From the NCBI GenBank assembly GCA_008921705.1, contig VFFE01009203.1:1003909-1067908 (forward strand): a DNA stretch of 64,000 nucleotides. The letters run 5' to 3'. Positions within the stretch are counted from its first letter, which is position 1. Every line of letters begins with the position of its first letter. The position numbers and the translations under genes were made by a program. Positions 26,803 to 38,700 of the stretch are shown piece by piece. This DNA is from Burhinus oedicnemus (taxonomy: Eukaryota; Chordata; Aves; Charadriiformes; Burhinidae). Under the pieces are notes generated by a model that made no database searches, was not told where the DNA came from, and saw nothing but the letters and a program-made list of their open reading frames with translations.

Positions 26803-29800
26803 AGAGGTTTTTATTAGTTAATTTTAATTTATAATAGAATATTTCTAGAGTACTAGGTACCCAGGTTGCATTCCTGTTATATGAAGGATATAAATTTCTT
26901 TTAATGTAATTTGGTATCTATGTGACTTAAAGACTGTGTGACTGTTCTTAATGAAATCACATAAAATGTTATATATGCTATATTTGTAACCTTACATTTT
27001 GATCCAAAAATCTGGTTAGTGTTACAGAGATTTGGATCTATCTAAGTCTTTTAAAACATAATTGCGATTGATTTTTGTCTTTAAATATGTAATCCATAAC
27101 AGAAATGTAATCACTTTTAATAGCATATATAATTAGATATAGAAAAGTATTCAAATATAAAGATAAAAAATATAAATATCCCAGTAGGAATGCAGACCTG
27201 TTAAATGGTAGGAGCATCTCCAGTAATAATTTTTTTTCAGATAGTTCATATTACAGTTTGTTCTGTGTCCATAGATTTAGCAATGTGTACTTAACAAATG
27301 AAGAGTTAAAAAAACTTACATCACTGCCTCTGAAATCTGAAGTAGAAAGTAATGAACATAATCCATTCTGCTAATGAGATTCATGAGATGCCATTCAGTG
27401 TAAATCAAAGTCAGTAAAACTTAGAGATAGTAAAAATGAGAAGACAGATTAAAATTGTGTCCAACATTTAGCAGACTAGTTCATAGCAGAATTACATTTT
27501 GGATGAAAACTACAGGGGGAGAGTTACATTTTCAGAATGTTGAAATAATCAGATTTGATATATTTGGAACAATGTTTCAAAAAGTTTTCGTTATTTGATT
27601 TTTTTATTTCATTTTAAAATCATTTAAATGCACTATTAATGTCAAAATTGTAACTTTTCTTTTTTTTTTTTTCGATTCATCGACATACTCTCTCCCCACA
27701 CTTCCATCTCTCAGCATTTCATCTTCTTCAGGAATATTGAAATAGTCACATTTGGAACAAAGCCCAATTTTGAAACTTTGAAATCCACTGTGAAATGGCA
27801 TTTTGTTCCTCTGCAGAGCCTTAGTCTGTCATTAAGTAATGACCCCAAACTAAAAGACCTCGTCAATATTTCAGTTTGCAGATTACCTCCTATTTTTTTG
27901 CAACACATTGGATAATACTCTGTAAATTGTAAGCGTTGATTAGCACGTTCATTAGCTGTTTGGACTATTGACATGATGACAAAGTTTTATTGTAATTTGA
28001 GTCATGAATTATTGACATAAAACATGTTAAGTATGGAAGTCTGCAGAGAAGAGAAGACCAAAATAATAGACTACCTAGCTATTACAAATATTCTGCATTT
28101 CAGGCTGGCTTTCTGGGCAGCTGTGGCAAAGCCACCACCTCTGGTACGGTCTTTGCATGTTGTTAAATTTTCCTGCAAAATTACTTTGTGACAAGTAATA
28201 GAAAAGATAAACTGAGTGGTGAGGAACAAACTGAATACACGTTGCTCTAAATTTGCATAAAGAAATGCAATGCCCAGGGCTCTGTGCCTCTGAGCCGAAG
28301 GTTTTCTGTTCTCAGAGAGCAAAGGAGAGGAGAAAGTAAGTACACAGGCAGTCTGTTCACATTAGCTTTATTTTCCTGAACGTTTCCTTGGGTTGTTTCT
28401 GTGCTGGGGAAGAGAGTGGAGATTACCTAGTGTAATTTAACTGTTATACCCTCTCTCTGCTCTGAGCAGGGTTGAATTGAATGGTTCCTGGAGCCCTGTC
28501 TGCAGCAATACTCCCTGCTTGGAGCTACACCAAAGTGCAACAAGTAGCGACACTGGGAAATGTGAGGACAAATTATCTAATGAAAATTTAACTTTTCAGT
28601 GATATGAAGAAGGAGAAAAAGAAATACCAAGAAGGAAGTTTATTTTTATTGGCAGATTTGACAACATGATGTCTCAGCTACAGTCTCCGCAAGGTGGAAT
28701 TGCATTCGTAACCACCCTTTATTTTTGCCATCTCTGTTCAAGCTCGGCAGGTTGCTGCGCCACACCATAAGGAGCTACATATTCACATCACAAGCTGGAG
28801 CTCCGTATTTAATTCACTGACAGCAAATAAATCCAGCAGCAAACATAGCTGTCATCAAAATACAGAGGAGGCAAGATGATGCATGTCTACATGCTGTTCA
28901 TATGACACGTACGGACACTACATAGGCACTGACGCGATCCCTGGGAAAGGGCTGTACAGCCATGTGCCGCCATTCACACCACTCAACACAGGGGCACCAG
29001 ATGCTTCCTGGTATTCATGAAGGATTAAAGCCACCCTAAGCCCAATTAGTGACACACCTTCTGAGCGTGCCCAAAGGACAGGGGTAGGTTATGTTTTCAT
29101 GTATTAACACAGCACGCTTTTTTCATTCAGGAAGGCTACAGGGAGTGTAATTTATATTAGATGATAATTGTTGGGTTTCTCTTCTTCCATACAAAGGCAA
29201 TCAGCAAAGCAGAGATTATTAGTCCAACTTTAATTAGATATTTTCACACCCTTTAGCTTTCAGGTTATTGTTTTTCCCCAGTAACTTTCTCAACCTCTGT
29301 TGCTCTTCGGTTGAAATAGATTGGGGTATGTAAGAACTACTACAGCAGCCCTTTCAGAACATAAATTCTCCTCTAAACTAGGAGTACTTGCTACTAGTAT
29401 TTTATACTCTTAGTTCTATGTGAAAAAACCCTAATTTTTTTCAAATTTGGATATTTTGTTTAGAATGAAAATTATGTAAGTTGAACACAACTTTATCAAA
29501 AATTTTTTGCCGTAAGGTATTTCTGCAAGCAGAAATATGTTCATGCTCATGGCAGTGGAAGATGATGAAATAATTCACCTGATTATCAGTAAAGCTACTG
29601 ATCTCAAATCTGAATTTGATCAAACCGGAAGAATAAACACACCTCAAAAGGCCATGCTAAAAAATGCTTGATTTGAGAAAATTTGTGAGCAGTATAATCT
29701 GGTTTACATTTGCTAACACACAAGTTTAAACAGAAAAAAACCCCCACCCAAAACTGGACTCTTATCTTTCTCTAGAAAGAAATACCATAAAAGATGGTTC

Positions 29801-30181
29801 TACAGTTTACTTAAGTCATCTCAGCTATGTGTATTTTTTGCTTTCAACAGTTGTGATGGGACTTAAGAAAATGGGAATTTTTTTCCCCGAGACAAAAAAT
29901 CAAGAAAAGGCTCTCATTTCCAACTCAACTTGGTTCCCCTTTCAGAGCACTTCTTGATTCAACATCTTCCACACCTTATTGAAAAGACACTGCAGCAAAG
30001 AAGAAAGACCAATTGATTCCCACCTTGTAAGACAAAAGTTTACGATCATTAATTTAAGGCAAAAATTAGTCTATTTTACTTTTAAAGTAAGAATCGCACC
30101 AAACAGCAGGTATCAGAACTATGTATGTAATGATGCCACATTTGGTGTTCTGTGTTAATGTATTTTGACTGCTTACAAAGA

Positions 30182-30213
30182 AATTTAGTAATCAGTAATC
30201 AATTTAGTAATCA
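30182..30213. repeat. 19-bp tandem duplication
   Basis: AATTTAGTAATCAGTAATC is followed directly by a second AATTTAGTAATCA. Confidence 0.85.
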
Positions 30214-32889
30214 TTTCAGCCTTGTGTCGTATTACCTTTAGTAATTAAGGTGGTGCCAGTAGTAGTCAGTGTTTTTAGTTTAAGATCCTGTTTTCAGGAC
30301 TGCCTTCAGTAATGTTCATTTAGAGAGGACATACTAGATCCACTCAGTGAGTGAATGTCACTGATCCATTAAAAAAAATTATAACAAACTCAAAGCAGGG
30401 TCTTAAGTACAGTCTCTAATACAGATGAGAAGTTAAGAATTTTGACATGATCCAGAGAGAGGGAAGAAAACCTTTAATAATTAGAAGCCTGCAGTCTTTC
30501 CACAGACTTCTTGCTTAACTTTGGAGAGATGTCGTTTAAAGTATTTTCCTTGCATATTTATGTCATTTAGCTGGATGAGAAAGGCCATACTCACCAGAAA
30601 ACACAGCTGTACTTGTAAAAATGCTATGGCAACGGATAAGTGCTTTTGTTGGCATAGATTATGTCATTTAGGGAGGCACTGGAATTATTTTGGATGAAGA
30701 GTCCCCTGAAACATGAGACTTATCCTACATCCCAGTCTCCACGTAGCATATTTCTTCCCAGGGTGCAGTCCTCTGAGGGAAGTTGGTGATGGCTCTGGTG
30801 CTCTCCTCCTAAACTGTCATCGTCTTCCTTCCCGACAGTGAGGGTTTTCCTTCTCCACACTTTCTCCAGTCTGCAGTGCATTGCACTCTTTTTCTGCCAT
30901 CTTTCTGCAGCTGTTGTTCCTGGGTGCTGGCATCTGAACTTCCCTAGCCATTGCACTGGATCACCTGCTTCCCTCTCTGCAGATCTCCTGGATCATTCCC
31001 CAGTCCCTTGCAGACCTGAATTAGTGACAGCTTCCCACATGAGCACATCTCCTTTGTCTCATCCTGGTCATTGCCTGATCTCAATCCATTACTGAATATA
31101 TTATAATTTAAGCAGGCTGTTCAGTAGAAGTTAATCATAAAATCAAAGGTGGTGTTGCCTTCTGATTTAGTAGAGGTAGATGCTTCTTACAACAAAGGGG
31201 CTGTCTTTGTGGAAGAGCTTTCTATGCTTAAACAGGAAATATGTGGCGGATTAAGTAATAAGCAAGCATTTTCACAGCTTACTGTCAGGGTGCAGATGTC
31301 ATCTGGTTGACCATGATCTTTTTTTGGAAACACAAGGAAGAAACTGTGATATAATAGAGCTGTTGAGGTTCTGTTACATGGCAGGTCCACTTTGTGTACA
31401 TGCTGCAAGAGTAGTTGTTTCTAAATATTTTTTTATTTTTTTTTTAGTTTCCTATGTGGCCTTAGTGTCTCTTTAAGGCTGTTGTGTGGGAATGAAATGT
31501 TTAGTGCTGAAGGATCAGATCCAAAAATAGAAAAGAAATAGTTCTGAACATAAGCAACTGTCTGAGGTACAAAGCCTAATGATGAATATCATTATTAAAA
31601 ATAGGAAATGGTGGTAGAAATGCTACTGAAGTGTTCATTTCTAATAACGGCTTGTTTGTTCTGTCTCCAGTAAGATAAACATCGTGGAGAAACTCTATGG
31701 AAAAACGTGAAATTGAAGGTAGTAAATTAAATTTTCCCACCACCAGGTTTTAAAAGCTGTAGTGCACACTCCGTTAGAGCAGAAAGTCTGGAGAATGCTT
31801 CCTTCTGGCTACTCTCATGACCAAATTATTTACAGAAATAAAAGCAAAGTCTGAAGAAGCTGACGTCTCCTGGAATTTGCTCTTTCAAAGCTATAGCAGC
31901 TGAAAACCCTATTAATAAACGTATGGGTTTTTTAAATCAAATTAATTATTTACAACCACCGTCGTGGCTTGAAGCTGGCTCTTCCTAAATAATATGTAAG
32001 AATACTTTTGATGACATTTCAGCCCGCGTGTCCTCTTTCTGGAAGGGTGGTATGTGGGGAAGATGTTGGTGTTCCAGTTTACAAGGCGAAGGGTCGTGGA
32101 ATGTTTTGAGTCTTGATTTAGGCCCAGGAACGAGCCCTGCGGCTGCTTGGGAAGAATATTCTCAGCTGAGAAGCAAAACATTCCATGGTCCTTAACTAAC
32201 TCAAACATCAACAACTGACCTTCACACAGTGGCATGAATGAAAGACTTGAAATCCAAGAATTGTACCGTTTTAGATCTGAGTTCTCCAATGTGTCTGACG
32301 TTGTCATATGGTGACTCCGTAATTTTAAGTTATGTGTTGTACCAGGGACATTGTGTTCACCTAACAAGAAAGGGAAAAATAAGTTTTCCAAATGGTCATA
32401 ATTCTTTTTATATAGCAAGTATATAAATGGCTACAGGGTTTTGGGTCAAAGAAGTTAATATAAGTTTATTTTATAATAGATGAAAATGAAAAGTTTTCTT
32501 AAAGATACTATAGTGTAGTCTCTCAAAACTGATAAAACTTGTCAAGCGTCAGAGTAACTACTTTGAAAGATGAATTAAACTAAGACCTTTTTAATTAAGG
32601 TTTAAGTTAGAAATGATTTATCAAGTGTTAAAATTAGGCATATCACACTTTGTTTTTTACAAATGTAATTCCTGAAGTTGTTATAAAGGTTAATATTAAT
32701 TCCGCTACGCAAAACAACTCTAAATCTATACAAATATGTACTACAGAACTAAATAACCATCTATCCAAAACACAGTTTAATATATTATTAAACCTTCTGC
32801 TGCTGCCTTTCATAATTCTTCTGTGGCCCACATGGAAAGAGTTTGTGGGCTAAATGCATTTTCTGGATGACATACTAAGAGCCTTCCTA

Positions 32890-33125
32890 CTTCATTTAGG
32901 CATGTCTAAATCTAAGCAAATCAACACCAGCCTCCCTTGTGGTCCGCAAGATCTCCAGGAGGAATTAATCTGATCCTAAAGGAAGTATCTAAGATATGTA
33001 CAAGGCATCTCTGCAGCGGCCTGTTTCACTACACTGACTGTAAAGGAGGACTCCCCTTAGTTAATTTAACTAAATTTAACTAAGCCTACTGTAAACAACT
33101 AAATTTAGACAACTTAACTTAGGTG
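32890..33125. repeat. Possible ancient repeat with TTTAGG/TTAACT motifs
   Basis: It starts with TTCATTTAGGCATGTCTAAAT and ends with AAATTTAGACAACTTAACTT. Near the end is a short local tandem in which TTAATTTAACTAAATTTAAC is followed by a second AACTAAATTTAG. It resembles the block at 38551-38880. The assignment is tentative. Confidence 0.25.
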
Positions 33126-35082
33126 GGAGGAATTCCTCCACAACAGTTTACATGCCAGTTAGAAACGATGATCTCACTGTCGTGGGCAAAGACGAAACTG
33201 GCTGTTTGTCTTGGTGAGAGTGAAGGCATAGTATTGGGACATGGGGAAGCTTTCACAGTTGCCCCATTCTGTGTCTGTTTTGAGAACCTACTGGAGACAG
33301 GCATTAGTCACTCCAGTATGTTCCTCATGCAATTCACTTTAAAACTAATTTATAATCATTTCATTGTCACCTTGGCATGATTAGATTATTTTCTTTGCCT
33401 GCATCCTCTCACTCAGGAAGTAGTTTGTTATACTCTTAAACTGCGCAGCTCTGGGTACACTTGCAGTGTAAACTAATGGCCAGGGATCAGAAAAAGTACA
33501 AAAAAAAAAAATCTCAGTTCTTTCTTCCAAGTATGTTTCTGGCATAGTATGTGATACTGGGCATTTATAGCTCTGTTTCTGTTTTCATACATCATCTGTT
33601 GCATTCGTAAGTAACTTTTGCAATAGCTACCATGATGGCTTTGCATTTCAGGTGTTAGCTTCTAGGTATTCCAGTAAGACAATTTATATATTTATATAAG
33701 TAATGAGGTATATTTTATTTGTCAGCTAGACCACTGTGGAAGGTATAGTTCAGAACATCTTATTTTAGCTAAATTTTTTCTTGATTTACAAGCTCGGGAT
33801 GGAGGAGTTTGAAATATTCAGCAGTTGGCTGACAAAAGCTTAGAATTTTGCACTTGGCAACTGATCTATTTGAGATGGAGAGTGATGGTCTTATAGGAGT
33901 GGTAACGAGTTGTAGTGCATTAACTTGATGCAAGATGACAGCCTTTTCCCTTCAGTGCTATATTGCATATTTGATAGAATAGTCCTTGGAGTTTCATTAT
34001 TCTGCAAATGTCCAGCTATTAAAAAAAGTCATAACCGGATCCACTTTAAAGGTTGTTTAAGCAGCGGGAAACATCTCATGTCCCCTTTACCTGGCAACCT
34101 ACCAGGCTGCTTGACATCTGTCTCCATCCTCCAACTACATTTTGCCAACTGTGCAAGAAGATTCAAGTAATATGGATGTATTTTCAGAGGAAACATCCAT
34201 GTTGAAGATGTTTCTGATCCATATGATCCCTGTAATTTAGAATACTGCCATGTCTACTGAAGCAAACATTAAAAAAGAGCAAAGCTCTCTCATGTGAGGC
34301 CTTTTTTTAGATTTCTTTTAGTAATAATCAGAAATAGTATCACAATACAATGCAGCTCCATTTAGGCATTTGTAGGTGGTGTGTGGAGAACATTATCTTA
34401 AGAAAAAGAATATACAAAGCATCTTTATTGAGACTCAACATAGCGGTAACAACTAAGCAGATTTGCTCCTAAAAAGGCCACATGGTAATTAATGTGGCAA
34501 CTCTTGCGGTTTTCTAGATGACAAAGTTAATTCTGACCTGCAAATGGACATAAGCGATTAGAAATACCTCAATTATTGTTCTTAGGAGACTTTTCAAGAG
34601 ATATTTTTAAATAGTTTTGCCTTGTCTTGCCAGCTGAAGCAATATTTCACTACCAAGGTTGATTTGCAGAGTTTCTGAAGAATAGTTAAAAAAGTCAATG
34701 AATCTTTCATAGTATTCTGCCCATATGGGTCCATTACATATAAATGTTTAAAAAATTAAAAAAAACTCACAACAGCTGCAGAGGTTTGTTTTCAGTCAAG
34801 AAGGAAAAAAAAAGTAGAGGTAGCTAGAGACAAATCACTCTTGACTTGTTCTGGAGGTCAGTACAAATCCTGGCTAGAGTTTAAGAACTATAATGTTAAA
34901 AGTCTGTAGTGCCATCCAAAATAGAATGGCTTTTCCTTGTTTAATGGCTATATTCTGCTTACTTAATCTGTACTGTACTATGTATAGAAAGCATAAATCC
35001 AAATTCTTTTCAATGCATATTCGGAATCAATATTACACACTGGCAGAGCAACATTTTGCTATGGCCAGTTATAACTGAAACA

Positions 35083-35330
35083 ACTCTCTCTCACTCTCAC
35101 CAGAGCCCATCTCGGAAACCGAGAACGTCCAGCGGCTGGTCCCACATGAAAGGTGCCAGGACTGAACAGTGTTGCTTGCCCTTGCTATCCCTTGGCCGCG
35201 CCTTCACAGCCCCACCAACACTGGGGCTCTGCGCTTTCCTAGCCACTTAACGGTCCCCTCACTCTCTCTCACTCTCGCCAGAGCCCAGCTCTGAAACTGA
35301 AAATATCCAGCGACTGCTCCAACATGAACG
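35083..35330. repeat. Diverged tandem repeat, period 178 bp, about 1.4 units
   Basis: ACTCTCTCTCACTCTC followed by CCAGAGCCCA begins at 35083 and again at 35261. The two copies stay alignable for about 70 bases, through GAAAC..GA, a (C/T)CCAGCG(G/A)CTG core and (C/A)ACATGAA. The 5' ends are nearly identical and divergence rises towards the 3' side. The roughly 105 bases between the copies (CCGCGCC, CACCAACACTGGGGCTC) are GC-richer than the surroundings. It may be a relic of a satellite or part of a retroviral LTR; I do not recognise it. Confidence 0.75.
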
Positions 35331-35402
35331 ATGGAGTATAGGGCAAAAATTACTTTATAATTTTCAGTTCATTTTTTCTGTTTTGAAACCATGTCATCAA
35401 TT

Positions 35403-35750
35403 TCATAGAATCATAGAATGGTTTGGGTTGGAAGGGACCTTTAAAGGTCATCTAGTCCAACTCTCCTGCCCTGGGGAGGGACATCTTCAACTGGATCAGG
35501 TTGCTCAAAGCCCTGTCCAACCTGACCTTGAATGTTTTCAGGGATGGGGCATCTACCACCTCTCTGGGCAACCTGTTCCAGTGTCTCACCACCGTCATTG
35601 TAAAATATTTCTTCCTTATATCTAGTCTGAATCTTCCCTCTTTTATTTTAAAACCATCACCCCTTGTCCTATTGCATCAGGCCCTGCTAAAAAGATTGTC
35701 CCCATCTTTCTTATAAGACGCCTTTAAGTATTGAAAGGCTGCAATAAGAC
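35403..35750 (-). mobile_element. CR1 retrotransposon, short 3' fragment
   Basis: Starts at the left with TCATAGAATCATAGAATGG, the complement of the canonical CR1 tail repeat, then the GGGTTGGAAGGGACC block. It ends near 35750, where similarity to the CR1 coding region stops (GGCTGCAATAAG). About 350 bp remain, covering the 3' UTR and roughly the last 90 codons of ORF2, with no long frame left. It lies about 70 bases right of the tandem repeat at 35083-35330. Confidence 0.93.
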
Positions 35751-38700
35751 TGACACAATCAGTGCTGAGAGCCCTGTATTTCAGGGGATTTACCTCAGAT
35801 AAGCTCTATCCTAGTCCTATGAGCTGAGTGGTAGCAGCTGGGGTGTGGTAGGCATGCTCCTGGAGCACACAATCTGGCTTTGGGTCCTTTGAAGGAATCT
35901 AGTCCGCATACTCCAGGATGCTCTGCAGCATTAAACAAAGCATGGTAGGACAAGGAAAATCAGGGGATTCACTTAGAGGGTACTCTGTTGATGTGATAGC
36001 AGACTAATGTAGATGCAGCTACAATAACCGAATCTATTGTTTTCAGAGTTGAAACTCTAGCACTGACATAAACCGCTCTCATCATTAAATACCTAAGAAA
36101 GTTCCCCCTGGTTCACTGGTACTTGAGAGTTTTATAGTTATTTCCATGGATTCTGGTGGCTGGTACAATTTTTTAAGAGGCATTTGGTGTTAAAAAGAGC
36201 TTGATCAAGGGAAGGGTTGTTACCTATCCTACATCTTTAGTGCATGAATAGGTTCCTTACTCTATATGTAGAAATGCTTAAAGCCTTCAGGATGGGGTCT
36301 GCTCCTGCTAGACCTGCTCGAGGTCTGCTCCTATTGCACTGTATTATTTGCTGAGGCAGGTGCAGTCTTAGAGTATCTATTCGTCTAGGCATCACAGCAA
36401 GAAAAAAATAATGCTTAAGCTCCAGTGCATTGTCGTGACCGACTGAAAGCTTGCAGATGCTTTTAAGAAGCACAAAACAAGTCTCAATAAGCAAACTGTT
36501 GCCTTCCTTATGCCTTGGTTCTGTCACATGCAGATCTGCAGTAGCAGGTGGTTTTCTGAATATAGCTGAGACAGCAGGGCTCTTGTCATGGCAGGCACAG
36601 GTACACCTGCTCTTGCTTCCTCTTTGCCGGTTGCTCTTGATCAGGCTTGCTTTGCAGTTACAAGCAGCGTTGCAGTGTTTAGTTATTTTAGCAATCACTC
36701 AGCTGCTCTCATCAAATCAGACTGGACTTGGAGAGTAGAAGCAGAGCTGGTCACCAGCCAATTTGATTCTTCACTTCTACCTTCTCACCTGACACAAACT
36801 GGAGTTTGGCAGATAGGCTGCTAACGGTTTTCTCAAGAAGGCTGGCTTGTTTTCCTTTACACTTGCTATTTTTGGTTTAGTCTGGTTTGGGGTTTTTTTT
36901 GGAGGAGAGGTGCGGATGAAATGAAAAGTTGATTGAAGAAATTTGAAGGTAAAGGTAAGGTTAAAGACTCTCGCTTCAGAGTTGGCACATGATACTGAAG
37001 TCGTCTTATGCTGTCACCCCTGAAAATATGACAGCAACAAGTTGTGAATGCACTAGGAAGCTTTGTCTGTTGTCCCCTAGCAAAAGGCAGACACATAGCG
37101 AGTATAACCCAAATCCTTCTAGTTAATAGATGTCGAAGATGAAAACAGCTTGGATGAGTGGTTGTCAATAAGCAGGCTGTTAGTAAAATTTACTTAAGTA
37201 GGTCAGTATAAGTATAATTAGAAGTAATGGGGTGAAAGCTAGCAAAGTAAAATATCAGCTAAATATCTGGAAAGCATTTTGAATAGTGAAGTGTGTTGGA
37301 CTGTGAAACTTTCTCTCCTAGTGTTGAAATACTTGCATATGTATTCATCATTTATATTCTTTGCTGTTTTGCCTTTCTAATGTGATATGATAATCATGTA
37401 TCTATAAAAATTATTGGGAAATCTTGGTGCCTCTGATTTAATCCTAGCAGTATATATATCTCCAGTGGGGCAAATAGTGAGCCAAATATCATAGATCAGA
37501 GATAACCAGATGGCAGCCCAGAAGGGCTCTGACGTCTGCTCAAATGTGGAGTAACAGGGTACCAAACTGTAGGATGATGACACCCTGTTGCCTGCTAGCA
37601 CTTTGTGTCAAGGCAAAAACTTTAATTGCCCCAAAAGCGAAGCAGTGCCTGCAACAGCCTTGTATGTGCCAAGTGATGACTGCTAATATATTATCTCTTC
37701 ATTTTCTCATCAGATACAGATTTAATGGGAGACATTCTTGACTTCGCTCTGAGTAGCAACAAGTGCATGGCAAACTCTAGATTGTGCAATGACCTGCAAC
37801 TGTACAGGCATCTCCCATCCCCCCCAGTATGTTGCCAGTATCTTTGAAGTCTCAGCCTTTGCTGACCTTCTGACATGATGGGGAGATGAGACATGCTCCT
37901 TTCCATCCCTCTGACACAGCGTGTGGCTTTTTATAGACTGCACAGCCAGGGAGCAGTTTGACAGCAACACCCCTGGTGTTGCAGCTGCCTTCCTGTACGT
38001 TGTGTGCATGACTCCTTACCCAGCGGACATCTAAACTCAGTGTGCTCTTTGGCTCTTCCAAATGAGTCACCTGGCAGGGGATACCTGCTGCAGAGGCAGC
38101 CAGTGTCCTGCCTGTCATGACTTTCACCTGACCTACTTCAGGTGAACTGACTCTTCTTTCCCTACTGACATTTTGTGTCTAGCTACTATTAATTAGAGGC
38201 GACTATGGGCAGCCATGGGGAATCTGTGGGCTGGAGGTCGCACTTCTGAGACACAGAACTGTTTGCCAGCATCACTGGTTCTCGGGCAGAGCCACACTGC
38301 TGATGTGTGTGGTGCAGAACATGCCTTGCCTGTCACTCCAGAAGGGCATGGGTCTTCCACTGGGTTGTGTCGTTAACTATTAGTCTCCTGTGGACATCTA
38401 TGATACCCTAATGTATCATCTTATGCCCCTACACAGCAATATTGAGGTGAGTGAACTCTACTCAGCATGTGCACACGGGGTCTGTTTGCAGCTGTCTGTA
38501 AGTATGCTAGATGAGAGTGTAGCCTAGAAAGCGTTGCAGCTGATCAGTATGTAGGTACCTAAGGTGAGTTGAATCACTCTGCAAATGCTGCTAATTCTAT
38601 TGACTACAGCTGTGTAAAGTTGCCTAAAGACAGATGCCTAGTGCAATCTGAGATGGCATCCTGCTTGCCTTCTACCTATGGACAAAGAAGGGTATACTCT

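Larger units (their letters stand above)
17082..35082. other. AT-rich non-coding DNA, no gene seen
   Basis: About 18 kb with no recognised exon or mobile element apart from the simple repeats and the tentative old repeat near 33 kb. The longest open frame (158 codons, minus, 31942-32418) has no recognisable motif and a length that chance allows in a region of this size. Confidence 0.7.

Noticed and set aside
31942..32418. 158-codon minus-strand open frame
   Set aside because: No recognisable motif or domain, no splice or promoter context, low-complexity end. A frame of this length is roughly expected once in 64 kb of AT-rich DNA read in six frames.
35091..35260. CpG-bearing stretch as the TRPC4 promoter or first exon
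   Set aside because: Too short for a CpG island, contains a tandem repeat, and lacks any donor joined to a plausible leader.
36237..36698. 153-codon minus-strand open frame with an overlapping plus-strand frame
   Set aside because: No family resemblance on either strand, and no evidence of exon boundaries.
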